A DNA stretch of 46,686 bases from the NCBI GenBank assembly GCA_016927285.1, contig JAFGMZ010000033.1:1-46686 (forward strand). The letters run 5' to 3'. The stretch's first letter is position 1, and each line of letters starts with the position of its first letter. Origin of the DNA: Chlorobiaceae bacterium. GTDB lineage: Bacteria > Bacteroidota > Chlorobiia > Chlorobiales > Chlorobiaceae. The notes under the pieces are model-generated. The model searched no databases. It saw only the letters and a program-made list of their open reading frames with translations, and was not told the DNA's origin. A program made the translations under genes and the position numbers. Below are positions 28,421 through 36,801 of this stretch, piece by piece.

Positions 28421-29857
28421 TTATTCTGCGAGGTTTTCAGAAAGCGCTGGTCTGTTCAGCAGACGAGCGGTCTCCGCGAGATTGAGCGTTCCTACGATGT
28501 TCGTCCCGTGGTTCGGTTCTATGTGCACATCTCCAAGATACTCTTTACCGGCTCCAAGAGCCTGTTCGAGGGCCTCGATTTTTCCGAAGAGGCTGTATGC
28601 TGCCGATTGCGGGGTAGAGCATGATACCGGCGGGTTGTTTTTACCATGCATAAAATATCCTTCCGGCAGTGCGGCGCTTTCGGGATAGCCGTGCCAATGG
28701 GTCATCGATGCTCCCTTTTTTTCGAGCCTTTCCGAAAAGATCGATCCGGGTTTGAGCACTTTCAGAATGGAGGCGATGAACGCATTGCCAAGCGCATGGG
28801 CAAGTATGGTAAGCGTATCGAACGATGGCCTTGTTGTCGGGCCATCGGGCAGGCCAGGCGAGGTTTTAAGATAGGCGTTTCCCTTTTCAAGGCCGATCTC
28901 GATCAGGTCGGTTTTCAGGTTCAGCTCATGCTTTCGGCATCCTGATCGGGTGGTGAGTACCCGAACATCCGGAACAGGAACGAGCAGGGTATTTCCCGCA
29001 ACCCTGACAGCAATCCATCCGTTTTCTTCATTTCCGGCAACCGTAGCAGGTTTTACCGGAAGAGGGAGTTGTCTTGCAAAAAAACCATAACTCATCCCGC
29101 TGCGCTGATCGAGGTATCGCGCCACTATTTTCCGATAGAAATCATTTCGGTAATCAAGTTCTTCAGTAGAGGTATGGGTAAGCAGAAAGCTGCTCGAAGA
29201 CCAGTTTCGGCTGCATGTGAGAAAGTCATCGGCCGCTTCCATGTACTCGGCAGATGTCACGGAAAGCTCGCCGTGCCGGAAGTCAAAGTCCTCAGGCTTT
29301 GGCGGAACCACCTGGGCCGTTAGTTTCGGAACCAGTGTATTCCGGACATCTTTTCGGGAGGGTAGCGGGGTATTGAAGGTGATTACCCCCCCATTCATGG
29401 TGCAGATGGTCCATGATTCATCTGTTACAAAAACAAGGATGTGCACCATATCTCTTGCAAGGCGCCTGACGATGGCATCGAGCCGCATCTGGGGAAGCGC
29501 ATTTTCATCCAGCGGAGAGGGCTCGTCATAGATTCCGACGATGATGTTATTGTGAAGCGTCGATACCCTGTTAATTGCAAGTTCGTCATCAAGAAAGATA
29601 CCGGGAGCGAGAATGACCGTACCGGGGCTGAACCGTCCGTTAACCAGCGAAGACGGGCTGTAAGATTCTGCCGATACTCCCAGTGAACGCAAGGCCTGCA
29701 TAAGCGACAGAGAGAATCGTTCGAGCCGTCCTGTTATCGTTTTTGCCGGATAGAGCACGCACCGGAGTTCGGCGCACATCGCACCGAGAGAGAGTGGCGT
29801 CTTTTCGGGTATGCCAAGAATATGGCGGAGGGATGCAGGGCTGACTGGATGACTCAT
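28421..29857 (-). CDS. protein of unknown function in the nadK operon
   Basis: I do not recognise this 478-residue protein. It has no signal peptide or clear membrane segment and looks cytosolic. An N-terminal part (about 15-150) contains LRSLGVSAESYSPSSL and GTVILAPGIFLDDE and could be an alpha/beta fold. A central part includes EYMEAADDFLTCSRNWSSSS, reminiscent of residues that bind small ligands, but this is not diagnostic. The ATG at 29857 (MSHPVSPASL) is preferred because the longer start at 29962 would run into nadK. It lies 31 nt after nadK and is the last gene of ruvX/pyrE-tyrA-nadK. Base composition matches its neighbours, which argues against recent transfer. Confidence 0.85.
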   Translation of the reverse strand: MSHPVSPASLRHILGIPEKTPLSLGAMCAELRCVLYPAKTITGRLERFSLSLMQALRSLGVSAESYSPSSLVNGRFSPGTVILAPGIFLDDELAINRVSTLHNNIIVGIYDEPSPLDENALPQMRLDAIVRRLARDMVHILVFVTDESWTICTMNGGVITFNTPLPSRKDVRNTLVPKLTAQVVPPKPEDFDFRHGELSVTSAEYMEAADDFLTCSRNWSSSSFLLTHTSTEELDYRNDFYRKIVARYLDQRSGMSYGFFARQLPLPVKPATVAGNEENGWIAVRVAGNTLLVPVPDVRVLTTRSGCRKHELNLKTDLIEIGLEKGNAYLKTSPGLPDGPTTRPSFDTLTILAHALGNAFIASILKVLKPGSIFSERLEKKGASMTHWHGYPESAALPEGYFMHGKNNPPVSCSTPQSAAYSLFGKIEALEQALGAGKEYLGDVHIEPNHGTNIVGTLNLAETARLLNRPALSENLAE

Positions 29858-29888
29858 GAAAAAAATCTTGCGTGATGCGTTCAGAGGG

Positions 29889-30746
29889 CTAATGGCCGGA
29901 GTCGTATTCACGTCCCCAGAGCAGTTTTGTGCGCAGGATTTCACAATAATCGCGGCTTTCATTGGCGACGAGATTGATAAGGGTATCCGATTTTTTTACC
30001 GTTACCATCTCCTGCGGCTGCAGCATTTTTGTTATTCTTCCGTCGCAGTTCAGGGGGAACTCACCGATTTGCGCATCGACGGATACCTCGATGATTTTCT
30101 CGTCGCTGATGACGATCGGCCTGACTGTCAGCATATGCGGACAGATAGGGGTGATGACGAACACGCAGGATTTCGGTGCGATAATCGGTCCCCCGGCCGA
30201 CATCGAATAGGCGGTTGACCCTGTCGAGGTCGCGATGATGATGCCGTCTGCCCGGTATGAACCGAGCAGTTCTCCGTCAAGACGGATAACGAAAGTAGGT
30301 ATCCGCGGGTAGGTTCCTTTTTCGATCACTACGTCGTTCAGCGCGCGAAGCCGCCGTTCGCTGCCGTTGATCATCGTAACAGCTTCAAGCTGTGATCGAT
30401 GGTGGATCGAGTATGTGCCTTCAATAACAGCGTTCACGACAGGGATCATCTCTTCCTGACTGAACTCGGTGAGGAACCCGAGATGACCGACGTTGATGCC
30501 GATAACCGGTTTCGTATCGGAATAGTGCGAGGCCAAAAGGAGCGTCCCGTCTCCGCCGAGTGAAATAACGACATCGCACAGCCTGCTGAGATCATCAATT
30601 TTCGCAGAGGGTCCGATACCGAGTTTTTCAGATGAAAGTGATTCAAGTACATAGCTGGTATTCTGCCGGTCGAGCCAGCTCGTCAGCTCTTTTGCAAGAT
30701 CCAGCGCTTCCATACGCTGCGTGTTGATGACAATGCCGAATTTCAT
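29889..30746 (-). CDS. nadK: NAD kinase
   Basis: Phosphorylates NAD to NADP. The 285-residue protein shows the two diagnostic motifs: [17 protein letters not shown] with the catalytic Asp in GGDGT, and [31 protein letters not shown] is also typical. The start at 30746 overlaps the tyrA stop by 4 nt. It may serve reductant supply for biosynthesis in general; the neighbours are biosynthetic housekeeping genes. Confidence 0.96.
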   Translation of the reverse strand: MKFGIVINTQRMEALDLAKELTSWLDRQNTSYVLESLSSEKLGIGPSAKIDDLSRLCDVVISLGGDGTLLLASHYSDTKPVIGINVGHLGFLTEFSQEEMIPVVNAVIEGTYSIHHRSQLEAVTMINGSERRLRALNDVVIEKGTYPRIPTFVIRLDGELLGSYRADGIIIATSTGSTAYSMSAGGPIIAPKSCVFVITPICPHMLTVRPIVISDEKIIEVSVDAQIGEFPLNCDGRITKMLQPQEMVTVKKSDTLINLVANESRDYCEILRTKLLWGREYDSGH

Positions 30747-31606
30747 GGGTTGTGCAGTTCCTTAAGAGTTTGGTACAACTGGTTGGCATTGCTGAATTTC
30801 GTCGAGAGGGTTTCCATATCGAGGCTCCGAACGTTTCCTGCAAGCGATTCAAGTTCAGAGGCGAAGTGCTCAAGCTCGTCGGCGATATTGTCGCTGTTGG
30901 TAAGCACGATATCTTTCCATATCTCCCAGGAGCTTCCGGAGAGCCTTGCAAGCGAGGAAAATCCCGGGCCGGATGCGGCGATGTTGTCTTTACAGTAGTT
31001 TATGAGCAGCGTGGAGATCAATTGGGGAAGGTGGCTGATATTGGCGACAACTTTGTCATGGCTTTCCGGGTTCATGTACATGATCCTGCACCCGGCGGTG
31101 GTGAGCAATTTTTCGAAAGCCTGACCTCGCGGTTCATCAAGGAAGCTGCCGTTATCGCAGAGAATAACGGTTTTACCCTGAAGCAGCTCTTCGCTTGCCG
31201 AGCTGAATCCCTGCTGTTCCCTGCCGGCCATAGGGTGCATTCCGATGAACGGGACGCCGAGGGATCTGGCTTTTTCGGCGATTATGGATTTGGTGCTCGA
31301 AACGTCGGAGACCAGCACCGATGAACCGGCAACGGTCCTGATGTCGTCAAGAAGGGCTATGTTAACCTCTACAGGCGCAGCAAGGATGATCAGATCGGCG
31401 TCATAAAGTGCCGATCTGTCGGTTTCGAACCTGTCGAGACCGTATTCGAGTGCATCATGACGCTCCTTTTCGGTCAGGGCGGGGTCATATCCTTTCAGGC
31501 AGAGGCGCAATCCTCCCTGAAGCGGCGCCTGCCTGAACGCCCGCATCATGGATGCTCCAATCAGGCCGAGGCCGACGAATGATATGGTTCTGATAGCCGG
31601 TTGCAC
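30743..31606 (-). CDS. tyrA: prephenate dehydrogenase
   Basis: NAD(P)-dependent oxidative decarboxylation of prephenate (or arogenate) in tyrosine synthesis. The 287-residue protein starts with a Rossmann motif [17 protein letters not shown] and has [28 protein letters not shown] and the catalytic-region [16 protein letters not shown] helical C-terminal dimerisation half includes [14 protein letters not shown]. No ACT or chorismate mutase domain is fused. The start is 1 nt after the pyrE stop and the end overlaps nadK by 4 nt. Cofactor and substrate preference cannot be fixed by eye. Confidence 0.93.
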   Translation of the reverse strand: MQPAIRTISFVGLGLIGASMMRAFRQAPLQGGLRLCLKGYDPALTEKERHDALEYGLDRFETDRSALYDADLIILAAPVEVNIALLDDIRTVAGSSVLVSDVSSTKSIIAEKARSLGVPFIGMHPMAGREQQGFSSASEELLQGKTVILCDNGSFLDEPRGQAFEKLLTTAGCRIMYMNPESHDKVVANISHLPQLISTLLINYCKDNIAASGPGFSSLARLSGSSWEIWKDIVLTNSDNIADELEHFASELESLAGNVRSLDMETLSTKFSNANQLYQTLKELHNP

Positions 31607-31607
31607 G

Positions 31608-32201
31608 TTATGATTCGTCTCGTTTCTGATAGTTAGCCCGGCTTCCCGGCGCTTCGAGCGGTATGCCGGCCTTGCAGAGAGGACACTCTTCAGGCCTATA
31701 GCTGATTACTTCCATGGCGAGTACCGAGTACTGGTTTTCCGCAAGCCGGACCTTGCCGTTGCTGCGGTCAACAACCGAGCCAACACCGACTAAAGACGCC
31801 CCTGCCGCTTCGATGAGTGCAATCACTTCTGCGACCGAACCTCCGGTGGTGATTACATCCTCAATCACAAGCACCCGTTCGCCTTTCGCCAGCTCGAATC
31901 CTCTTCTGATAGTCATGGAACCCTCCTTGCGTTCCGCAAAGATGGTTTTCAGTCCAAGCTGGCGACCTACTTCTGTGCCCACAACAATTCCTCCGATGGC
32001 CGGCGAAATAACCGTTTCAACGCCGGATTCGGTGAAATGACCGGCTATCTGGCCGCATACCAGCGATAGATGTTCCGGATGCTGCAGCACCTTGGCGCAT
32101 TGGAAATACGTGTTGCTGTGACGACCGGAGGTGAGCCTGAAATGGCCTTCAAGCAGAGCGCCGGTCGATTTGAATACTTCAAGAATTGATGGATTACTCA
32201 T
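31608..32201 (-). CDS. pyrE: orotate phosphoribosyltransferase
   Basis: Transfers ribose-5-phosphate from PRPP to orotate in pyrimidine synthesis, giving OMP. The 197-residue protein has [18 protein letters not shown] at the N-terminus, the flexible catalytic loop [17 protein letters not shown] and the PRPP-binding motif [18 protein letters not shown]-terminal CPLCKAG dicysteine motif is seen as in some bacterial relatives. The ATG at 32201 lies about 100 nt after ruvX; tyrA follows directly. Confidence 0.95.
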   Translation of the reverse strand: MSNPSILEVFKSTGALLEGHFRLTSGRHSNTYFQCAKVLQHPEHLSLVCGQIAGHFTESGVETVISPAIGGIVVGTEVGRQLGLKTIFAERKEGSMTIRRGFELAKGERVLVIEDVITTGGSVAEVIALIEAAGASLVGVGSVVDRSNGKVRLAENQYSVLAMEVISYRPEECPLCKAGIPLEAPGSRANYQKRDES

Positions 32202-32305
32202 GAATTCGATAGCAGGGAATGGGTGATTGACTCGCCGGGATCATAACCAGCTAAAATACGGAAGCTGCGGCAAAAACAGCAACAGAAAAACCCTGGAACA
32301 ACGCT

Positions 32306-32734
32306 TCATCGCTGCGAATCGAGATATTCCTGCAGAATGATGCACGCAGCAGCGCTGTCGAGTCGTCCTTTTTTCTTCCTTTCTTTTCGGCTTATACCTG
32401 ATGCAGCCAGAATTCGCATGGCTTCTCGCGAAGAACGGTGTTCGTTTACCCGTTCGACAGGCACGAAAGGAAATGCGATGTGCAGATCGTTGATGAACAG
32501 GTCTACGACTTCCGTCATAGCGTTCTGCGTTTCGTCTTCATTGAGCGGATAGCCAACCAGAATGGTACCGATCTCATCTGCCTGCACCAGGGTATTGAGT
32601 TTGGCAAGCAGTTCGTCACGAGCGAATGTACCAGCAGGCTGGGCAAAGAGCCCGAGCGGATCGGTCCATGCTAATCCTAAGCGTTTCGTTCCGTAATCGA
32701 TGGCGGCGATTCTTTTTTTTTGTTGCAGGTTCAT
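32306..32734 (-). CDS. ruvX: RuvX/YqgF, putative pre-16S rRNA nuclease
   Basis: RNase H-fold nuclease proposed to trim the 5' end of pre-16S rRNA; the older name is Holliday junction resolvase homologue. The 142-residue protein has IAAIDYGTKRLGLAWTDPLG with the first catalytic Asp, VGYPLNEDETQNA, RVNEHRSSREA and the final acidic motif RLDSAAACIILQEYL. Length is typical. It begins 243 nt from the divergent sqr gene and may lead the pyrE-tyrA-nadK set. Confidence 0.93.
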   Translation of the reverse strand: MNLQQKKRIAAIDYGTKRLGLAWTDPLGLFAQPAGTFARDELLAKLNTLVQADEIGTILVGYPLNEDETQNAMTEVVDLFINDLHIAFPFVPVERVNEHRSSREAMRILAASGISRKERKKKGRLDSAAACIILQEYLDSQR

Positions 32735-32977
32735 GCTGCCAGTTCAACTATTTAATAGTAATTATACGTTTGTAAAAATAATTCGAGTTTTCGGGGAGAT
32801 ATAACTACGGGGATATCTCGGCTAAGGCGGATTAAAAGCGAGATAAAATATAGCATATGCTCAATATTCTTGTATAACTCTTTGGCTATATGGTATTTTG
32901 GTATTAATTTTGCCTAATTCTTTTCCTCGAAACCCGAGGGGATGTATTCAAAACAAGTATAACGGGAGAATAACACA

Positions 32978-34411
32978 ATGGCAAAGGTTGTTATTATAGG
33001 CGCCGGTTTCGCAGGACATACTGCGGCGATGTACCTTGGTGACGCAATAGGCCGAGATCATGAGATAACGGTTGTTCATAAGTTCGATTATTTCGGTTTT
33101 GTGCCCTCGTGGGTCTGGCTTGGCATTGATGCCGTGAAGCCCGAGCACACGATTTTCAAGTTAAAGCCGATTTACGACAAATTCAATGTAAACTTTGTTC
33201 AGGGATGGGTCACTTCGGTGCACCCCGACGAGAATTATATTGTGCTTGAACAGGCAAACGACGCTGGTCCGGCAAGCCTCGAATATGATTACCTGATCAT
33301 AGCAACCGGCGCGCACATGAATTACGATGCAACGCCGGGTCTGGGGCCGAAAAAGTTCACGCAGTCGATCTGCCATTTCGATACCGCTATCCAGGCGCGA
33401 GATGCGTACCTGCAGTCGGTAGAGCGCATGAAGCGAGGAGAGCGTCAGAAACTCGTTATCGGTACCGGTCATCCGCTTGCGGCATGTCAGGGTGCGGCAT
33501 TCGAGTACATCACCAACATTCATCACGATCTTACACAAAGAGGCATACGCGAGAAAGCCGAACTGGTATACCTCACCAATGAACCTGAAATCGGCGATTT
33601 CGGAGTGGGGGGCATCAATGTCGTTACGAAGGGCGGACGGATTGCAAAGGGCGGCGACCTCATCGAGGATGCAATGGACGAATTCGGTATCGGCAAGGCA
33701 GTCCGCAAGGGCGTTAAAGAGGTCGATGCCAAAAAAGTCTACTGGGAGGATTTCGAAGGTAATTACGGTGAAACCGATTACGATTTCGCGATGCTCATTC
33801 CACAGTCGCGCGGCGTTACCTTCAAGTTTTTCGATAAAGAGGGGCAGGACATCTCCTCGAAGGTTTGCAACCCTGGCGGGTTTGTGTTCGCCGATGGCAT
33901 CTATGGTCTGAAATATGATGAACTGGTTGGCAATGCCAATGCATGGCCGGCACAGTATTACAATCCGACTTACAAGAATATTTTCTCGGCGGGGATCGCT
34001 TTTGCGCCCCCCGGTCCGATTTCCGTTCCGCATACAACAAAGAACGGTACGGTTATTACGCCCGGAGCGCCGAGGACAGGAATGATCTCCGGGGTTATCG
34101 GCAGGGTTGTCGCATTCAACGTGATCGACATGATCAAGACCGGGCGCATGACGCACCGCGAGCGCATGTCGGAAATGCTTGCAGTCTGTATTGCCTCGAA
34201 CGGCAAGTCTCTATGGAACGGTTCGGCAATCGTGATGATTATCTATCCTATCGTGCCCGATCACTCTCGCTACGACAATAAGGAGGGCAGAGACATGTTT
34301 GTCACCAAGGTGGAACGAGGTATTTCGGGAGCATGGCTCAAACAGATGGTTGAATCTACCTTTATGCACAAATTTCAGGGCCGTATCGGCTGGCAGTTAA
34401 TTCCGGAATAA
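32978..34411 (+). CDS. sqr: sulfide:quinone oxidoreductase, green-sulfur-bacterial type
   Basis: FAD flavoprotein that oxidises sulfide to polysulfide or sulfur and passes electrons to the membrane quinone pool. The 477-residue protein has the FAD-binding motif [17 protein letters not shown], the second dinucleotide stretch [14 protein letters not shown] and [16 protein letters not shown] near the isoalloxazine. Cysteines C132 (SICHFDT), C170 ([11 protein letters not shown]) and C297 ([12 protein letters not shown]) fall where SQRs carry redox cysteines. A C-terminal amphipathic region (about 420-477) probably docks to the membrane. GGGAG precedes the ATG. Green sulfur bacteria carry several SQR subtypes and I cannot fix which this is. 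The next frames downstream are a short ORF and a terminator. Confidence 0.88.
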   Translation: MAKVVIIGAGFAGHTAAMYLGDAIGRDHEITVVHKFDYFGFVPSWVWLGIDAVKPEHTIFKLKPIYDKFNVNFVQGWVTSVHPDENYIVLEQANDAGPASLEYDYLIIATGAHMNYDATPGLGPKKFTQSICHFDTAIQARDAYLQSVERMKRGERQKLVIGTGHPLAACQGAAFEYITNIHHDLTQRGIREKAELVYLTNEPEIGDFGVGGINVVTKGGRIAKGGDLIEDAMDEFGIGKAVRKGVKEVDAKKVYWEDFEGNYGETDYDFAMLIPQSRGVTFKFFDKEGQDISSKVCNPGGFVFADGIYGLKYDELVGNANAWPAQYYNPTYKNIFSAGIAFAPPGPISVPHTTKNGTVITPGAPRTGMISGVIGRVVAFNVIDMIKTGRMTHRERMSEMLAVCIASNGKSLWNGSAIVMIIYPIVPDHSRYDNKEGRDMFVTKVERGISGAWLKQMVESTFMHKFQGRIGWQLIPE

Positions 34412-34454
34412 CCGGTTCCGAAGCGAATTCTATCAATGACAAAATGCGATAACC

Positions 34455-34571
34455 ATGAGGCCAACATCGTTTGACAAATTTCTGATGCGCTGCCGGGTCT
34501 ACCAGCTCTGGCGCTTTGTCGTGCTGAACATCAAGATTCTAAAAGCAGTTCACCACGAAAAAACTTCCTGA
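34455..34571 (+). CDS. possible 38-residue microprotein behind sqr
   Basis: A short open frame 43 nt after the sqr stop and 35 nt before a strong terminator, so it would share the sqr mRNA. It reads MRPTSFDKFLMRCRVYQL and then continues WRFVVLNIKILKAV, ending HHEKTS. The middle can form an amphipathic or membrane-dipping helix with basic residues. No strong ribosome site is seen. I do not recognise it, and chance is possible; its position inside the transcript and its well-formed composition are the only support. Confidence 0.5.
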   Translation: MRPTSFDKFLMRCRVYQLWRFVVLNIKILKAVHHEKTS

Positions 34572-34606
34572 TGCCGTTCTCATCAGCGCAGCTTCTGCTT
34601 TTCTTG

Positions 34607-34648
34607 AAAAAAAACCGGCACTGTTTTCTATAAGGGCCGGTTTTTTTT
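34607..34648 (+). terminator. rho-independent terminator of the sqr transcript
   Basis: A-run plus CCGGC (34607-34619) pairs with GCCGG plus T-run (34636-34648), a 13-bp stem with a 16-nt loop ending in eight T. The A-tract on the left side means it could work in both directions, but only sqr reads into it. Confidence 0.85.
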
Positions 34649-34740
34649 CTATTACTTTTATCAGCAGCTGATGTTTTTATCTGCTTGTCATGATGCAGGA
34701 TAAGAGTGATAGTAATTATAACCAGTCAATTTGCACCGCA

Positions 34741-35136
34741 ATGAAAACACCATTACGTTTTATAGCGCCGATACTTCTATTGTTTGTTACCCTGTTATGG
34801 GGTGCGCCAGTCGAAGCAAAATGGGATCATCACGACAACAATCGCAGAAATTCTCTTCAGTGGCGGGGTCGCGTTGACGACAAAATCGATATCTATATTC
34901 AGGGGCGTTCCGTGAGGCAGGTTGTTCTGTCCGGCAGACGTCCTCAGCATGTCCGGTATGATTTCGATGGACGTCTGCCAAGGCGTACGGAATTTGTACG
35001 AGTCGTTTCGAAAACCGGCAGGGGGAGCGTTTACGTGAGGCAGCAGCCTCGGAGTTCCAACAATTATACGGCTGTGGTAAGAATATACGATCCGAAAGGT
35101 GGCGCTGACCGGTATCGGTTCCGTCTTCAATGGTGA
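34741..35136 (+). CDS. small basic secreted protein of unknown function
   Basis: The 131-residue product has a clear signal peptide: MKTPLRF, a hydrophobic core, and likely cleavage after PVEA (about residue 26). The mature part is rich in Arg and predicted beta strands (IDIYIQGRSVRQVVLSG, GSVYVRQQPRS, YTAVVRIYDPKGG) and ends in RYRFRLQW. It looks like a small periplasmic beta-sandwich, and some such proteins bind polyanions; that is speculation. The ATG at 34741 is chosen over 34690 because the signal begins there. It ends just before a 28-bp hairpin shared with the convergent psr operon. Confidence 0.75.
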   Translation: MKTPLRFIAPILLLFVTLLWGAPVEAKWDHHDNNRRNSLQWRGRVDDKIDIYIQGRSVRQVVLSGRRPQHVRYDFDGRLPRRTEFVRVVSKTGRGSVYVRQQPRSSNNYTAVVRIYDPKGGADRYRFRLQW

Positions 35137-35156
35137 GGAGCGTGAGAAATTATTAC

Positions 35157-35215
35157 CATACGAAATAAAGAGAAAGGGCTGCCAGCTTGGCAGCCCTTTC
35201 TCTTTATTTCGTATG
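35157..35215. terminator. bidirectional terminator, 28-bp perfect stem
   Basis: The arms 35157-35184 and 35188-35215 are perfectly complementary over 28 bp with a 3-nt loop. The centre is GC-rich (GGGCTGCCA) and the outer parts are AT-rich (AAATAAAGAGAAA / TTTCTCTTTATTT). It sits between the convergent secreted-protein gene and psrC-like gene and would stop transcription from both sides. Confidence 0.85.
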
Positions 35216-35233
35216 AGCGGAGCAGGTAGAGCC

Positions 35234-36229
35234 TTACATGAAGGTATGGTAAGTCTGACCGGCAAAGACTATCAGGAACCGTAATACAAGACCTCCGAGC
35301 AGCACCATGACCGGCGCGACATTCGGAAATTTAATGTGTACTCCGGCCGCTTCGAGGAATTCGAGCAGCAGTGGTACAACAAGGCCTGCTCCGACAAAAA
35401 TACCCCAGAACCAGAACATATACGACATACCGGCAAGGTTCACATCGCCGGTTACGAGGTGCATCATGGCTCCGTGCGTGTTCGCCGATCCTGTCAGGCC
35501 ACCGAGCACAAAGAGGCCGACGGTCATGATTTCTATCCAGATAGCGTTCGCGTCGATCATGCTGTAGACCGGCTTTTCATCTTTCGGCGCGAGCAGCAGC
35601 ATCAGTGCGGCAGCAGCGGAGATTCCCGAGACGAGAAAAAGCATGCCAAGGATGGAACTCGACCAGAGCGGGCGGGCAGAGAAGAATGAGAGAAGGATGC
35701 CGGTGTAGATGCCGATGCCTACGCCGATGTGGGCATTGACCAGCGCCACGATCGTCATGTGGTTCTCTGTCCAGTCTATAACCTTATTGACCGGTTCGAT
35801 ATTGAAGCTGCGGAGCTGCCGTTTATTGACCAGCATTGCCTGCAGGATAGCGAGCGGGAAAAAGGCGAGCAGAATCCAGCTGCCCGCAGACATGGGCGAT
35901 GTGGGCTGAATGGTGGTGTAGAATGCCCAAACATAGAGGGGATGAGCAAGGTCGAGAAACAGGAAGAGCATGCCTATACCAAGCAGTGTAGGCGAAAGAA
36001 TGGAACCTATCCGCACGGCAAGACAGGGGCATCCATCGCCCTGATCGCGCGGGCCGATGCCGAATTTGCGTTTCAGTACAATCATGATCGAGGTGATCAC
36101 GAGAAGTCCCCCGGCGATACCACCCAGAAAGAGGTAGAGAGGAATGTGCCACTCCCAGATGTGCAGGTGGGGGACCACGTTCGGATTGAGTTTCGTTGAA
36201 ACGATCTCATTAACTGCAGTTGCCAACAT
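35234..36229 (-). CDS. psrC: PsrC/NrfD-type quinone-interacting membrane subunit
   Basis: Integral membrane subunit (331 residues) that exchanges electrons with the quinone pool for the PsrB iron-sulfur subunit. About eight hydrophobic helices are visible; the NrfD-like opening is [20 protein letters not shown] and a later motif is [15 protein letters not shown]. The last helix ends [15 protein letters not shown]. It starts 2 nt after the psrB stop. Assignment to polysulfide reductase rather than tetrathionate or thiosulfate reductase is by context (sulfur metabolism next door), not by a decisive residue. Confidence 0.88.
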   Translation of the reverse strand: MLATAVNEIVSTKLNPNVVPHLHIWEWHIPLYLFLGGIAGGLLVITSIMIVLKRKFGIGPRDQGDGCPCLAVRIGSILSPTLLGIGMLFLFLDLAHPLYVWAFYTTIQPTSPMSAGSWILLAFFPLAILQAMLVNKRQLRSFNIEPVNKVIDWTENHMTIVALVNAHIGVGIGIYTGILLSFFSARPLWSSSILGMLFLVSGISAAAALMLLLAPKDEKPVYSMIDANAIWIEIMTVGLFVLGGLTGSANTHGAMMHLVTGDVNLAGMSYMFWFWGIFVGAGLVVPLLLEFLEAAGVHIKFPNVAPVMVLLGGLVLRFLIVFAGQTYHTFM

Positions 36230-36231
36230 AG

Positions 36232-36798
36232 TTACGCTCCGTGTTTATTACTTGCGGAAATCCATTGCAGGCCAGGTTCCGTTCCTGCATGTTCTTTCTG
36301 GCGGTAAACGACCTTACCGCTTAACAACGTTTTTGTTTTCTGATCCATATTGTTGAAATCGACAAGGTGCAGGCTGCCGGTCGGGCAGATCGATACACAT
36401 GCGGTTTCAAGGCCCTGTTCGATCCGGTGTTTACAGAGCGAGCACTTATCTACGTACCCTTCCGGATGCACGTAGCGGGCATCGTAAGGACAAGCTGCCA
36501 TGCATGCCTTGCAGCCGGTACAGAGCGATCGGTTGATCTGTACGGTGCCATCTTCGGCATAGTGCGATGCTCTCGTAGGGCAGTAGGTTACGCAAGGGGC
36601 GTTTTCGCAGTGCTGGCAGCGCTCCGAACGGTTCTCCATGGTGAGTTTCGGGTACTCTCCCCCGGTCTCCTGCACAACCCAGTCGCGGCAGTAGCCTTCA
36701 GGCACATGGTTTTCCTGTTTGCAGGCATAGACACAGGCCGAACAGCCGACACAGACTCTCGTGTCGATGACCATTCCATAGTTTTTTTTGTTACTCAC
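36232..36798 (-). CDS. psrB: PsrB-type iron-sulfur electron-transfer subunit
   Basis: Ferredoxin-like subunit (188 residues) with four [4Fe-4S] cysteine clusters: [51 protein letters not shown] and [11 protein letters not shown] with CVSICPTGS. It carries electrons between the PsrA molybdopterin site and PsrC. It has no signal peptide, so it is exported with PsrA through the Tat system as in this family. The start is GTG at 36798, with GGAGG located inside the end of psrA; gaps to both neighbours are 2-3 nt. Confidence 0.9.
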   Translation of the reverse strand: MSNKKNYGMVIDTRVCVGCSACVYACKQENHVPEGYCRDWVVQETGGEYPKLTMENRSERCQHCENAPCVTYCPTRASHYAEDGTVQINRSLCTGCKACMAACPYDARYVHPEGYVDKCSLCKHRIEQGLETACVSICPTGSLHLVDFNNMDQKTKTLLSGKVVYRQKEHAGTEPGLQWISASNKHGA

Positions 36799-36801
36799 GC
36801 T

